Shown here: positions 25,852 to 33,856 of the stretch, in pieces
Layout of the letters: every line of letters starts with the position of its first letter
How positions within the stretch are numbered: the first letter of the stretch is position 1
NCBI GenBank assembly: GCA_964420835.1
Contig: CAYQUO010000010.1
Span: forward strand, 1 to 64,000
Reading direction: 5' to 3'
From: CAYQUO01 sp964420835
GTDB lineage: Bacteria > Chloroflexota > Anaerolineae > Anaerolineales > Anaerolineaceae
DNA length: 64,000 bases
Made by a program: the position numbers and the translations under genes
Notes under the pieces: generated by a model
The model's input: only the letters and a program-made list of their open reading frames with translations
Databases searched by the model: none
Told to the model about the DNA's origin: nothing

Positions 25852-26277
25852 TCAATCTTCAATGAAAGTGATTTGTAATTGTTCGAACCCACAACGGATC
25901 TCATCCCCGCTGAAAATGACGCTGGGGCTGGAAATCCTTTCTTCATTTATAAATGTCCCATTTGTGGATTGGATATCCTCCAACCACCATTGTTTGTGGT
26001 GAAAACTGATCCGGGCATGTCGATTGGATACTGTATCGCTCTCGAGCACAACATCACAGGCAGGATCGCGGCCGATCAATATTTCTTTTTGGGTAAATTC
26101 CAGGTGTTTTTCTCCACCATCGGTATGGAAGAGTGCTATCTTGGGGAAGCGTCTCATACGGATTAACTGTGAGTGCAGAGAGATCTCCTTCCATATGGCA
26201 TAAAGGCTCCAGCCTAGAAAGGTGTAAAGCGCCATGGAAAGAATGATTCGGAGTGCGAAAACGAGAACTGCGCTCAC
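25852..26277 (-). CDS. FhaB-like membrane-anchored FHA protein
   Basis: 141 aa. One N-terminal membrane helix (about 5-27) is followed by a short linker and a C-terminal FHA domain (about 55-141): ILIGRDPACDVVLESDTVS, then NRHARISF and STNGTFINEERI with the G-R, S-x-x-H-A and N-G motifs that bind phosphothreonine. The layout equals actinobacterial FhaB/FipA. It sits 2 bp after the FhaA-like gene and 46 bp before mtnP. No Ser/Thr kinase or PP2C phosphatase gene is next to it in this window, unlike the actinobacterial cluster, so its phospho-partner is encoded elsewhere or has been lost. Confidence 0.9.
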   Translation of the reverse strand: MSAVLVFALRIILSMALYTFLGWSLYAIWKEISLHSQLIRMRRFPKIALFHTDGGEKHLEFTQKEILIGRDPACDVVLESDTVSNRHARISFHHKQWWLEDIQSTNGTFINEERISSPSVIFSGDEIRCGFEQLQITFIED

Positions 26278-26279
26278 AC

Positions 26280-27053
26280 CTATCCTTCTCCTTTTTGGTC
26301 AGCGTTTCGGAGGATTTTTCCTGTTTCGTCTGCTGGTTCTTGATAATAGACAAATGAAACACCAGCGAGATAGATCACGTCGCCTGGTCGAAGAACCTGT
26401 TTGGTGATACGTTGACCATTGACGAAAGTGCCCCCGGTTGAATCCAGGTCAATAAGAATGTGCCGGGAATGCCTGGCGATGATTTGTGCATGTCGTCGGG
26501 ATGTGCGCGGGTCATCCAAAACAAGATCGTTATCCGGGTTTCTGCCAATGGAAACAGTGGAGCCCAATATCGGGAATGCTTCTCCGTATTCGTTGATTAG
26601 GTAGGTGGAAATTGAGGCCTGGTCAGGAGATTTAAATTCCACCTTACCCACAGGTAACGCAGCTGTGTCTGTTACCCTTGGTTGAATGCTTTCTTTTTTG
26701 GTGCGAACAATGACCGTGTCTTCATCAAGATTTGGATCCGGATCGATATGGATGACAGGGGGAAGGATAAATTGAACCCCCTGTTCTACTGCAGCCTCCT
26801 GAAGCGAATTGGCAAGGTTGGTCAACAAGTCTTGTCTGCTCGCCCAATAATTTGCGTTTTTGGGGGAAATCATGATGTAGTAGTGGTGTGGTGCGATCAG
26901 ATCAGTGCTCGTTTCTTGTTCCATGGCACCCACAAGCAGTTGGACAAGTAGTCTTCCCAGTTGTAACTGATTTTCATCCAAGGGTGATGCCTGCGAGGCT
27001 CCTTCGATGAAAGATTGCAGTTTGGCTTCTATCTGATCAAGAAAGAACTTCAT
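26280..27053 (-). CDS. FhaA-like protein (DUF3662 plus FHA)
   Basis: 257 aa. Residues 1-115 match the DUF3662 pattern of FhaA: a helical start with a FLDQIEAKLQSFIEGA-like helix, LGRLLVQLLVGAMEQE, and HHYYIMISPKNANYW. Residues 155-245 form an FHA domain with VSIGRNPDNDLVLDD, SRRHAQI and STGGTFVNGQRI; the usual N-G is G-G before T-F, with N kept in VNG. In actinobacteria FhaA binds phosphorylated MviN/MurJ and controls septal and polar wall synthesis; a similar role here is inferred from the downstream SEDS gene. The ATG is only about 9 bases from a -10 element, so the transcript may have a very short leader. Confidence 0.9.
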   Translation of the reverse strand: MKFFLDQIEAKLQSFIEGASQASPLDENQLQLGRLLVQLLVGAMEQETSTDLIAPHHYYIMISPKNANYWASRQDLLTNLANSLQEAAVEQGVQFILPPVIHIDPDPNLDEDTVIVRTKKESIQPRVTDTAALPVGKVEFKSPDQASISTYLINEYGEAFPILGSTVSIGRNPDNDLVLDDPRTSRRHAQIIARHSRHILIDLDSTGGTFVNGQRITKQVLRPGDVIYLAGVSFVYYQEPADETGKILRNADQKGEG

Positions 27054-27057
27054 ATCG

Positions 27058-27067
27058 TATAATTATA
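27058..27067. promoter_or_regulatory. Palindromic -10 element shared by fhaA-like and archease genes
   Basis: TATAATTATA is a perfect 10-bp palindrome that offers a consensus -10 on both strands, in the 26-bp spacer between the divergent starts at 27053 and 27080. Neither side has a strong -35; both leaders would be about ten bases or less. Confidence 0.5.
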
Positions 27068-27079
27068 CTAAAGGTGCCT

Positions 27080-27490
27080 ATGGCAAGCCTGAAGGGATTT
27101 GAGGAATTGCCCCATACGGCGGATCATGCCGTCAGGGTATGGGCGGAAACACTGGTTGAATTGTTTGTGGAGGCAGCAAGAGCATTCTATTCAATAACGG
27201 TCAATGAATCTGCCGGCTCAACGGGTCATGTGATTAATGAATTCATCCTTGAAGCTGATGACGATGTTGGTTTGCTTGTTAATTTCTTAAATGAATTGAA
27301 TTATTTACTTTTCCATGGATTTATTGCCCGGATTTATCACCTGAAGATGGGCAACAATCACCTGTTTGCCCGGCTTGAGGGAGGCACTACCAATCAGGTG
27401 AAGAAGGAAGTCAAGGCGGTTACGTATCATGACCTGGCAATTAAACAACAACCTGAAGGTTATGAAGTGACCGTGGTTTTTGATGTATGA
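27080..27490 (+). CDS. Archease (RtcB cofactor)
   Basis: 136 aa from the ATG at 27080, preferred over a GTG two codons earlier because AAAGG is then at a proper distance. It shows the SHS2-fold archease pattern: FEELPHTADHAVRVWAETL at the N-terminus with the conserved D-H-A, the middle LLVNFLNELNYLL and the end VKAVTYHDLAIK. Archease stimulates guanylylation and turnover of the RtcB RNA ligase. The rtcB gene follows 12 bp downstream in the same direction, which agrees with the assignment. Expression is probably from the palindromic -10 at 27058-27063. Confidence 0.93.
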   Translation: MASLKGFEELPHTADHAVRVWAETLVELFVEAARAFYSITVNESAGSTGHVINEFILEADDDVGLLVNFLNELNYLLFHGFIARIYHLKMGNNHLFARLEGGTTNQVKKEVKAVTYHDLAIKQQPEGYEVTVVFDV

Positions 27491-27502
27491 TTGAAAAACA
27501 GT

Positions 27503-28957
27503 ATGGATATCTTTTCACGGTTGCAGAATGTGTCGGAATTTGAATGGCTGATTCCCGGAGAAAACCAGGGGGTTGAAGCACACTTACCAATCAGGCTTTT
27601 TGCCTCCAGGAAGATCCTCGATGCGATAAAGGATGACAAATCGCTTGACCAGGCAGCCAACGCAGCAAGGTTGCCTGGTCTGGTTGGTGAAGTTATCGTA
27701 ATGCCCGATGTTCATCAGGGATATGGTTTTCCGATTGGTGGAGTTGCGGCATCGAGTTACCCCGACGGGGTGGTTTCACCGGGTGCAATTGGATATGATA
27801 TCAATTGTGGCGTTCGTTTGCTCAGTTCCGGTATTGAGTTGGGTGAAGCCAAACCATATTTGGATTCTCTTGCAGACGCTTTATACCATTCTTGTCCGAG
27901 TGGTATGGGAAGCCGGGGGGGGATTCGATTAACCAATAGCGAGTTGGAGCAAGTCTGTCACCAGGGATTGCGTTGGGCAGCCCGGAAGGGGTATGCCAGC
28001 GAACAGGATATCCGACGCACCGAGGATGGTGGCTCAATTGAAGGGGCGGATATTCGACATGTCAGCAAACGCGCCTTGGAACGGGGCAGTACTCAACTTG
28101 GAACCTTGGGGTCGGGGAATCACTTTGTGGAAATTGCCGTTGTAGAGCGCGTGTTCGATCAATCAGCCGGGGATATTATGGGTATTCGAAAAGGTTGCCT
28201 GACCTTGTCGATTCATTGCGGGTCGCGGGGCTTGGGCCACCAGATATGCACTGATTATGTACAAACTTACCAGTCGTTGGTTCATCGCCTCCAGATTCGC
28301 CTTCCGGATAGAGAATTGGTATATGCCCCGATGGATACACCGGAAGGCAGTGCCTATCTGGCTGCCATGAACGCAGCCGCGAACTTCGCTTTTGTGAACA
28401 GGCAATTGTTGGCCGCACAAGCGCGCAAGGCTTTCGAACAGGCCCTTCGGGGCAAGGTTGCAAAGCCGGACTTGTTTCAGGTCTATGATCTGGCCCATAA
28501 CATGGGGAAAATAGAAATGCATTCAGTTGGTGGTCAACTCCGCAAAGTTTGTGTCCATCGCAAAGGTGCCACCCGCGCCTTTGGTCCGAACTCTCCCGGT
28601 TTGCCTGCCGAATACTCCTCAATTGGCCAGCCGGTATTGATTCCAGGCTCCATGGGAACAGCTTCATGGGTGTTGGCTGGAACCACGACTAGTATGGAAC
28701 GGGCGTTTGGCTCATCCTGTCATGGAGCCGGAAGGTTGCTAAGCCGAAGTCAGGCGAAACGCCACGTCAGGGGGGATATCCTTCGTTCCTCCTTGCAATC
28801 CCAAGGCATATATATTCGTACTGGGTCCTTATCTGGTCTTGCAGAAGAAGCGCCCTCAGCATACAAGGATGTGGACGAAGTTGTTCAAGTCGTCACAGGT
28901 GTTGGTATTGCCAAAAAAGTTGCCCGGCTCCGTCCCTTGGTTGTAATTAAGGGTTAG
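27503..28957 (+). CDS. rtcB: RNA-splicing ligase RtcB
   Basis: 484 aa from ATG 27503 (a TTG four codons earlier at 27491 is equally possible; neither has an SD). It is a GTP/Mn-dependent ligase joining 2',3'-cyclic phosphate (or 3'-phosphate) and 5'-OH RNA ends. Seen: the metal-binding DINCGVRLL, TLGSGNHFVEI, SIHCGSRGLGHQ, LAHNMGKIE and HRKGATRAFGP, with GSMGTASWVL near the nucleotide site. It follows archease directly. It converges on the ybaK gene, and the two stop regions overlap by 11 bp (28947-28957). No Rtc A cyclase or toxin is next to it. Confidence 0.96.
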   Translation: MDIFSRLQNVSEFEWLIPGENQGVEAHLPIRLFASRKILDAIKDDKSLDQAANAARLPGLVGEVIVMPDVHQGYGFPIGGVAASSYPDGVVSPGAIGYDINCGVRLLSSGIELGEAKPYLDSLADALYHSCPSGMGSRGGIRLTNSELEQVCHQGLRWAARKGYASEQDIRRTEDGGSIEGADIRHVSKRALERGSTQLGTLGSGNHFVEIAVVERVFDQSAGDIMGIRKGCLTLSIHCGSRGLGHQICTDYVQTYQSLVHRLQIRLPDRELVYAPMDTPEGSAYLAAMNAAANFAFVNRQLLAAQARKAFEQALRGKVAKPDLFQVYDLAHNMGKIEMHSVGGQLRKVCVHRKGATRAFGPNSPGLPAEYSSIGQPVLIPGSMGTASWVLAGTTTSMERAFGSSCHGAGRLLSRSQAKRHVRGDILRSSLQSQGIYIRTGSLSGLAEEAPSAYKDVDEVVQVVTGVGIAKKVARLRPLVVIKG

Positions 28958-29441
28958 TCATTTTTTCTTCAACGCTGATTGGGCTGACCATGGCGCCTGT
29001 AAGAGCAACCAGGTCCTTTGCTTGTAGCCGGATGTTCAAGCCCCGTTGACCGCCTGAGATGTGGATCCACTCATATTTTTCAATGTTGGAATCCAGGAAT
29101 ATTTGAAAACCCCGGTTCATCAACGCCAGGGGCGAAATACCTCCGACCTGCAATTTTGTAATCCTTTCCGCTTCCTTTTGGCTGGCAATTTGAACCTTTT
29201 TTTCACCTGCCAGGCTTGCAATGGCTTTCAGGTCAGCTTCCCGGTTCCCGGGGATGACCGCCAGGATTGGTTTTCCGGCTTTTTCCCGGATAATTACGAT
29301 GGTTTTAAAAACAACAGCTAGGTCTGCCCCAAGCAGGCGGGCGGTTTCCAGTGCTCCGACCTTGTCAACTGGTAATTCATAGGCTGTATACTGGACCTTT
29401 TTTACGGTGAGGAAACGGGTCACATTGTTAGTAGCCGGCAT
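28947..29441 (-). CDS. ybaK: Cys-tRNA(Pro)/Cys-tRNA(Cys) deacylase, YbaK/EbsC family
   Basis: 164 aa. YbaK-type INS-fold protein that hydrolyses misacylated Cys-tRNA(Pro). Seen: VFKTIVIIREKAGKPILAVI with the conserved K in F-K-T, the substrate-loop VGGISPLAL, the strand IFLDSNIEKYEWIHISGGQRG and the closing LNIRLQAKDLVALTGA. Length and order are normal. It is 6 bp downstream of the PHP-domain gene on the same strand and ends inside the 3' end of rtcB. Confidence 0.93.
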   Translation of the reverse strand: MPATNNVTRFLTVKKVQYTAYELPVDKVGALETARLLGADLAVVFKTIVIIREKAGKPILAVIPGNREADLKAIASLAGEKKVQIASQKEAERITKLQVGGISPLALMNRGFQIFLDSNIEKYEWIHISGGQRGLNIRLQAKDLVALTGAMVSPISVEEKMTNP

Positions 29442-29447
29442 CCATTG

Positions 29448-30575
29448 TTAACCTTTTTTAGCGGGAGCTTTGCGGATGTAAATCGGATTTGAATAGATCC
29501 ATCCGCGGTTTTTCCCCAAATGATCGATTTTTACCTCAACGCGGTATACACCCGGTTCGGTTACGATTTGTGTGATGAAACGCTTATCCCTCCAGGATTT
29601 AACCTCCTTGCCATTGTGGATAAGCGAACACAAACCATGTTGAGGGATCACAATTTGCAGTGTTACACCCATATGCATCAGGATTTCATCCCCCATGATA
29701 GCGGATCCTGCTTGGCCTTGCGCAGAAAACAAAAAACCTTTCGTTGGGTATGGAAGATCGTTCCCGATAAATGCATGTCCGCTTCTTAATGCATCCAGAA
29801 CCATTTTGCGATCATTTTTCAAATTACCTGTAAGGGGCGAAGGGACGAGAATATGTGTGTTGATATTGGAAAAGTGGAATTGATAAGGGAAAATTGTCCT
29901 TCGAATGGGCCCCATCCGCATTGTCAGGGCATGTGCATCGGACCCTCCAACAGCAACCGTTCTCTGGTTCCTGCCAGTTAATTCATCCCATTTTTCAATT
30001 GTCCGTTGATCAGGTTGATGGGATATCGCCTGTGGAAAGAACGCATAAAATAGCGCCCCCAATTTGTTTTTGATGACGGTTTTTAATTCACTGAAACCAT
30101 TCCATAACTCTATCCCATCAAATCCATTGATATCCCAGTCAAGCCAGGGTATCTCATCTTCATGAAAACTGGGCAAGGCTTGCTCAAATGGATGGGCGAG
30201 AATAGACAAACCACCCTCCCTGCGAATGGCGTTGATCAGCACTTGTGGATTGTATGAAAGAGGCGCAACTTCCTTGTCAAGACCCAGCACAAGCAAGTGG
30301 TTCTTCTGTGGAAAATTCGTTGGATCATGAACTTCTTCTCCTACAAGGAGCATCACGGTTTTATCCTCATTGTGGAAATAGCCTTCCAATCCCTTGACAA
30401 GGATATTGTGATCGGTCACGATGAGTACATCAACCCCGGCTTCCAGGGCAGATTCTGCAATCTGTTGATGCGTTCCCGTACCATCGGAATAAACAGTGTG
30501 GATGTGAATGTTGACAAGGAGCTCGTGTCGGGGTATGGTTGACGAATTCGTTGTAGAAACGGTATAATCGGTCAT
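29448..30575 (-). CDS. PHP-domain metal-dependent phosphoesterase-like protein
   Basis: 375 aa. The PHP fold is visible: NIHIHTVYSDGTGTHQQIAE (first HxH metal motif, about residues 22-40), VLIVTDHNILVKGLEG, GEEVHDPTNF, LAHPFEQ and GGSDAHAL (late D-x-H). The C-terminal 90 residues are beta-rich (GVTLQIVIPQHG, EPGVYRVEVKI) and may be a carbohydrate-binding or Ig-like module, as in secreted PHP proteins, although no signal peptide is seen. Substrate unknown. The 5' end overlaps the secG promoter on the other strand. Confidence 0.82.
   Translation of the reverse strand: MTDYTVSTTNSSTIPRHELLVNIHIHTVYSDGTGTHQQIAESALEAGVDVLIVTDHNILVKGLEGYFHNEDKTVMLLVGEEVHDPTNFPQKNHLLVLGLDKEVAPLSYNPQVLINAIRREGGLSILAHPFEQALPSFHEDEIPWLDWDINGFDGIELWNGFSELKTVIKNKLGALFYAFFPQAISHQPDQRTIEKWDELTGRNQRTVAVGGSDAHALTMRMGPIRRTIFPYQFHFSNINTHILVPSPLTGNLKNDRKMVLDALRSGHAFIGNDLPYPTKGFLFSAQGQAGSAIMGDEILMHMGVTLQIVIPQHGLCSLIHNGKEVKSWRDKRFITQIVTEPGVYRVEVKIDHLGKNRGWIYSNPIYIRKAPAKKG
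30539..30568 (+). promoter_or_regulatory. Sigma-70-type promoter of secG
   Basis: TTGACG (30539-30544), an 18-bp spacer and a perfect TATAAT (30563-30568). The predicted start near 30575 leaves a 28-nt leader containing AGGAGG. It lies inside the first codons of the divergent PHP gene. Confidence 0.75.
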
Positions 30576-30602
30576 TGTTTACATTGTTCCAGGAGGACTA
30601 TT

Positions 30603-30836
30603 GTGGATCTGCAAGGGTATTTTCACATTGCTCTCATTATAATTTCGATCGCATTGATTGTCAGCGTAATCCTGCAAAATAAAGGCGTGGGGTTGGGCGG
30701 TTTAACAGGTTCTGATAGTGGCAGCGTTTTTACAGCTCGCAGGGGTATCGAACGGACCTTGTTTTGGATTACCATCATTCTTAGCGTATTATTTTTCATC
30801 CTTACGATAATTACAGTATTAATTGGCAAACGTTGA
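30603..30836 (+). CDS. secG: Preprotein translocase subunit SecG
   Basis: 77 aa, two membrane helices (about 6-24 and 53-73) joined by the conserved cytoplasmic loop LQNKGVGLGGLTGSDSGSVF. It is the small accessory subunit of SecYEG in the cytoplasmic membrane. The start is GTG at 30603 with AGGAGG seven bases upstream. It has its own promoter and is followed by a hairpin at 30869-30900, so it is probably a single-gene unit. Confidence 0.95.
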   Translation: MDLQGYFHIALIIISIALIVSVILQNKGVGLGGLTGSDSGSVFTARRGIERTLFWITIILSVLFFILTIITVLIGKR

Positions 30837-30868
30837 GTTTTCATGGTTGTCGAACAAAATGAACTAGA

Positions 30869-30910
30869 GAGGGCGGTTCGCAGATGCGAAGTTCGCCCTC
30901 TTCAATATAA
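30869..30910 (+). terminator. Hairpin after secG, likely terminator
   Basis: GAGGGCG (30869-30875) pairs with CGCCCTC (30894-30900), and inside it TTCGCA pairs with TGCGAA over a 2-nt loop. A T/A-rich stretch follows (TTCAATATAATT), so termination may be partial. The stretch before the next start at 30919 leaves no room for a promoter outside it. Confidence 0.6.
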
Positions 30911-30918
30911 TTGAGTAA

Positions 30919-32592
30919 ATGAAAAAATTACGCTGGCAATTGATTATCATTTTCCTGACAGGGTTGGTTGTAGGCGTTCTCTTGCTTGGGGAACAACCCG
31001 GTGGTCTCAAGGAATTGACACCTGCTCCAGCCAGGGGCGGGGTTTATACTGAGGGTTTAATTGGTACTATGCAGCGTTTGAACCCACTTTTGGATTATTA
31101 CAATCCAGTGGATCGCGATGTTGATCACCTGCTCTATTCAGGGCTGATCCGTTTTGACGACCAAGGTATGCCGCAACCAGATCTGGCAGAATCCTGGGGG
31201 GTTTCCAAGGATGGCACACTATATAACCTTTCCCTTCATAAGAATATCGTTTGGCATGATGGCGAACCCTTGACGACGGATGATATTGTTTTTACAGTCG
31301 GACTTCTTAAAAACGGTGGTGATTTTATTCCCGAGGACTTGCAAACTTTCTGGTCTGATGTGGAAGTGATTGCATTAAGTGAAGATACGCTTCAATTCAA
31401 ACTCCCGGAAGCCTTCGCTCCCTTTTTGGATTACCTGAACTTTGGCATTCTTCCCCGCCATATTCTGGGGGATATTTCAATCGATCAGATGGTTGATTCT
31501 CAGTTCAACCTTCAACCGGTAGGGACGGGGCCATATATGTTCGACCGCATGTATGTCGAGAATGGCCAGATCACTGGCGTCGGGTTAAAATTGTTTGAAT
31601 CCTATTTTGGTAATAAACCATTCATTGAACAGGTAATATTTCGATATCTACCCGACGATAATGCAGCATTTCAGGCTTACCTTGAAGAAAAAATTCAAGG
31701 TATAAGCGAGGTGAGCCGGGATCTGTTACCCCAGGTTCTCAACGAGCCTGGATTATCTCTCTATACCAGCCGAAAACCTGAATTGTCGATGGTCTTATTT
31801 AACCTCACCAATCCAGAGGTGGCATTTTTTCAGGATGTGTCAGTGCGAAAGGCTTTAATGACCGGCTTAAATCGGCAATGGCAAATAGATAACATCTTGG
31901 GCGGCCAGGCGATTCTTGCAGATGGCCCGGTCATGCCGGGATCCTGGGCGCACTATAACGGTTTGGAGCCGATTAAATACGATTCACAGGCAGCCGTTGA
32001 GATACTGAAACAAGCGGGATATGTATACCCGGCGGATTCAGAGCAGGTAAGGAAAAAAGAAGATACATCCCTCAAAATGACCCTGATATACCCGGAGACT
32101 GAGACACATAGGTTGATTGCTGAGAGCATCAAATCAGATTGGAGGCGACTGGGAGTCTTGGTGGATCTTGAACCACTCCCGTACGAGGAACTCATTAACG
32201 GCAGGCTGGCCCCAAGGTCTTATCAGGCAGCGTTGGTTGATCTGAACCTGGCACGTTCCCCGGACCCGGATCCATACCCATTTTGGGATCAGGCGCAGGC
32301 CACAGGAGGTCAGAACTATTCCCAATGGAATAATCGGATTGCCTCCGAATACCTGGAACAGGCCCGGGTTACTGCGGATGTTTCGGAACGGGCACGCCTT
32401 TATCGCAATTTTCAGGTTGTGTTTAACGACGAAATTCCTTCCTTGATGCTGTATTATCCGGTTTATTCCTATGCTGTTGATCAGGCTGTCAAAGGAGTTC
32501 AAGCCTGTCCTTTATATGACACAAGCGATCGTTTTTCCAATATCGCCGAATGGTATTTAATTGCCCGAGTGGTTGAATCACCTTCAGGGTAA
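30919..32592 (+). CDS. Family 5 extracellular solute-binding protein (peptide/oligopeptide type)
   Basis: 557 aa. Periplasmic-type SBP_bac_5 fold: GGVYTEGLIGTMQRLNPLLD, LYSGLIRFDDQG, LAESWGVSKDGTLYNLSLH, IVWHDGEPLTTDDIVFT and the C-terminal ARLYRNFQVVFNDEIPSLML. An N-terminal hydrophobic helix (about 7-26) lacks a lipobox cysteine, so it should be either an uncleaved anchor or a non-lipoprotein signal peptide. No ABC permease or ATPase gene is adjacent, so partners are elsewhere or the protein is a receptor. Its last 32 bp overlap the next gene if that starts at TTG. Confidence 0.9.
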   Translation: MKKLRWQLIIIFLTGLVVGVLLLGEQPGGLKELTPAPARGGVYTEGLIGTMQRLNPLLDYYNPVDRDVDHLLYSGLIRFDDQGMPQPDLAESWGVSKDGTLYNLSLHKNIVWHDGEPLTTDDIVFTVGLLKNGGDFIPEDLQTFWSDVEVIALSEDTLQFKLPEAFAPFLDYLNFGILPRHILGDISIDQMVDSQFNLQPVGTGPYMFDRMYVENGQITGVGLKLFESYFGNKPFIEQVIFRYLPDDNAAFQAYLEEKIQGISEVSRDLLPQVLNEPGLSLYTSRKPELSMVLFNLTNPEVAFFQDVSVRKALMTGLNRQWQIDNILGGQAILADGPVMPGSWAHYNGLEPIKYDSQAAVEILKQAGYVYPADSEQVRKKEDTSLKMTLIYPETETHRLIAESIKSDWRRLGVLVDLEPLPYEELINGRLAPRSYQAALVDLNLARSPDPDPYPFWDQAQATGGQNYSQWNNRIASEYLEQARVTADVSERARLYRNFQVVFNDEIPSLMLYYPVYSYAVDQAVKGVQACPLYDTSDRFSNIAEWYLIARVVESPSG

Positions 32593-33178
32593 TCAATCAG
32601 GCTCGGTCATTTGGGATCCGGATGTAACCCTTATGGGGAAGTGTGCTTCAGGTGCTTCTGAGGCAATTCGACAAATAACCTTAATGCTTAAGGATTTACA
32701 ACCATACTTGTTGTCGGAAACCTTGTATGGCCCTGGAAAACAAAGCCTGTCTCCAGGAAATTTGTTGTTGTGGTTTAATAATTCACAGCCCCTTTCAGAC
32801 CAACCTGAATTGGATGATGAATTACGAGAGTTAACAAATCAATTCGATTACCTGCGAACCCGTTGGTTGTCCTTGTGGCAAAGAAAAGTTGCCCGGGAAT
32901 TCGAGAATCGGATAAACCGATGGCAGGATTACATGGATGAAATGCTATCCGGCGAGAGGAGTATGGCAGTATATCGCTATCAGGTTCGGCATCGGGTGAT
33001 TCTTCAGCTGTTAACCCGCGAATTATCCATGGAAATTACTGCTTCAACATTGACTGCGCTTGACGATAAACTTCAATTTGTTTCCACCCCGGATATATTT
33101 ATTTGGCATCCAAAACTGGAAAGCGTATACCCGCTTGGTACCTATTGGTATTTGTATCGGAAATTAAACCCTGTATAG
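32561..33178 (+). CDS. Hypothetical protein, helical, unknown function
   Basis: 205 aa from TTG 32561, overlapping the solute-binding protein gene by 32 bp; an in-frame ATG at 32633 (181 aa) is the alternative and neither has a clear SD. No signal peptide or membrane helix. The centre (about 85-135) is charged and helical: LDDELRELTNQFDYLRTRW, RKVAREFENRINRWQDYMDE. I do not recognise a family. It is tightly placed between the solute-binding protein and the cobalamin adenosyltransferase (7 bp gap), which suggests co-transcription. Confidence 0.7.
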   Translation: MPEWLNHLQGNQSGSVIWDPDVTLMGKCASGASEAIRQITLMLKDLQPYLLSETLYGPGKQSLSPGNLLLWFNNSQPLSDQPELDDELRELTNQFDYLRTRWLSLWQRKVAREFENRINRWQDYMDEMLSGERSMAVYRYQVRHRVILQLLTRELSMEITASTLTALDDKLQFVSTPDIFIWHPKLESVYPLGTYWYLYRKLNPV

Positions 33179-33185
33179 GAGCATA

Positions 33186-33740
33186 ATGGCACCATTTTAT
33201 ACGCGCAAAGGGGACGATGGCTATACCGTTTTGTTTGGGAAAGGCCGCCATCCAAAGCATAATGCTCAACTTGAAGCACTTGGAGCAATTGATGAAGCCA
33301 ATGCAGCACTTGGGGTTGCGCGCTCGCAATGCAAGGCAGAAGAACTTCCAGCCCTGATACTTCACGTCCAACGTGTACTATATGAATTAATGGGAGAAAT
33401 AGCTGCGACTGGTGAAATGGCGGGAAAAATTCGGGTCATATCGGCTGACAAGGTTCTTTGGTTGGAAAATCAGACGGACATGCTTGTTGCCAAAGCCCCC
33501 ACGCTGGATGCTTTCATTGTTCCTGGTGATAGTTCCTCTGCTGCCTTCCTTGACCTCGCTCGCACCGTCATCCGCCGCGCGGAAAGGCGCCTGGCTGCCC
33601 TGTTGCATTCCGGCGAAGTAAAAAATCCGGAAGTCCTCCGTTATCTTAATCGACTATCTTCGCTGTGTTTTGCCATGGAAGTCAGGGAGATACAAGCCTC
33701 TGGCAGGCAGCGACCAACCTTGGCCCGTGACCTTGCCTGA
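33186..33740 (+). CDS. Cob(I)yrinic acid a,c-diamide adenosyltransferase, PduO type
   Basis: 184 aa. PduO-type ATP:corrinoid adenosyltransferase that makes the adenosyl form of B12 or its precursor. Seen: FYTRKGDDGYTVLFGKGR (N-terminal P-loop-like ATP site), LGAIDEANAALG, and the key RTVIRRAERRL helix with AFIVPGDSS before it. The end (LNRLSSLCFAMEVRE) fits the R-L-S-D-x-L-F pattern with the aspartate replaced by Ser-Leu. AGGAG lies before the ATG. Adenosylcobalamin would serve, for example, a methylmalonyl-CoA mutase, which agrees with a methylmalonyl-type decarboxylase in the window; that link is inference. Confidence 0.92.
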   Translation: MAPFYTRKGDDGYTVLFGKGRHPKHNAQLEALGAIDEANAALGVARSQCKAEELPALILHVQRVLYELMGEIAATGEMAGKIRVISADKVLWLENQTDMLVAKAPTLDAFIVPGDSSSAAFLDLARTVIRRAERRLAALLHSGEVKNPEVLRYLNRLSSLCFAMEVREIQASGRQRPTLARDLA

Positions 33741-33856
33741 CCCGAATATCACCTATTATGGTTTTCGGATTTCCACCGTCGCCAGTATATGATTGCATTA
33801 ATTGCCTAACGGAGACTGGGATCAGATCGGCCAGATTGCCAACATATTAATAATGC

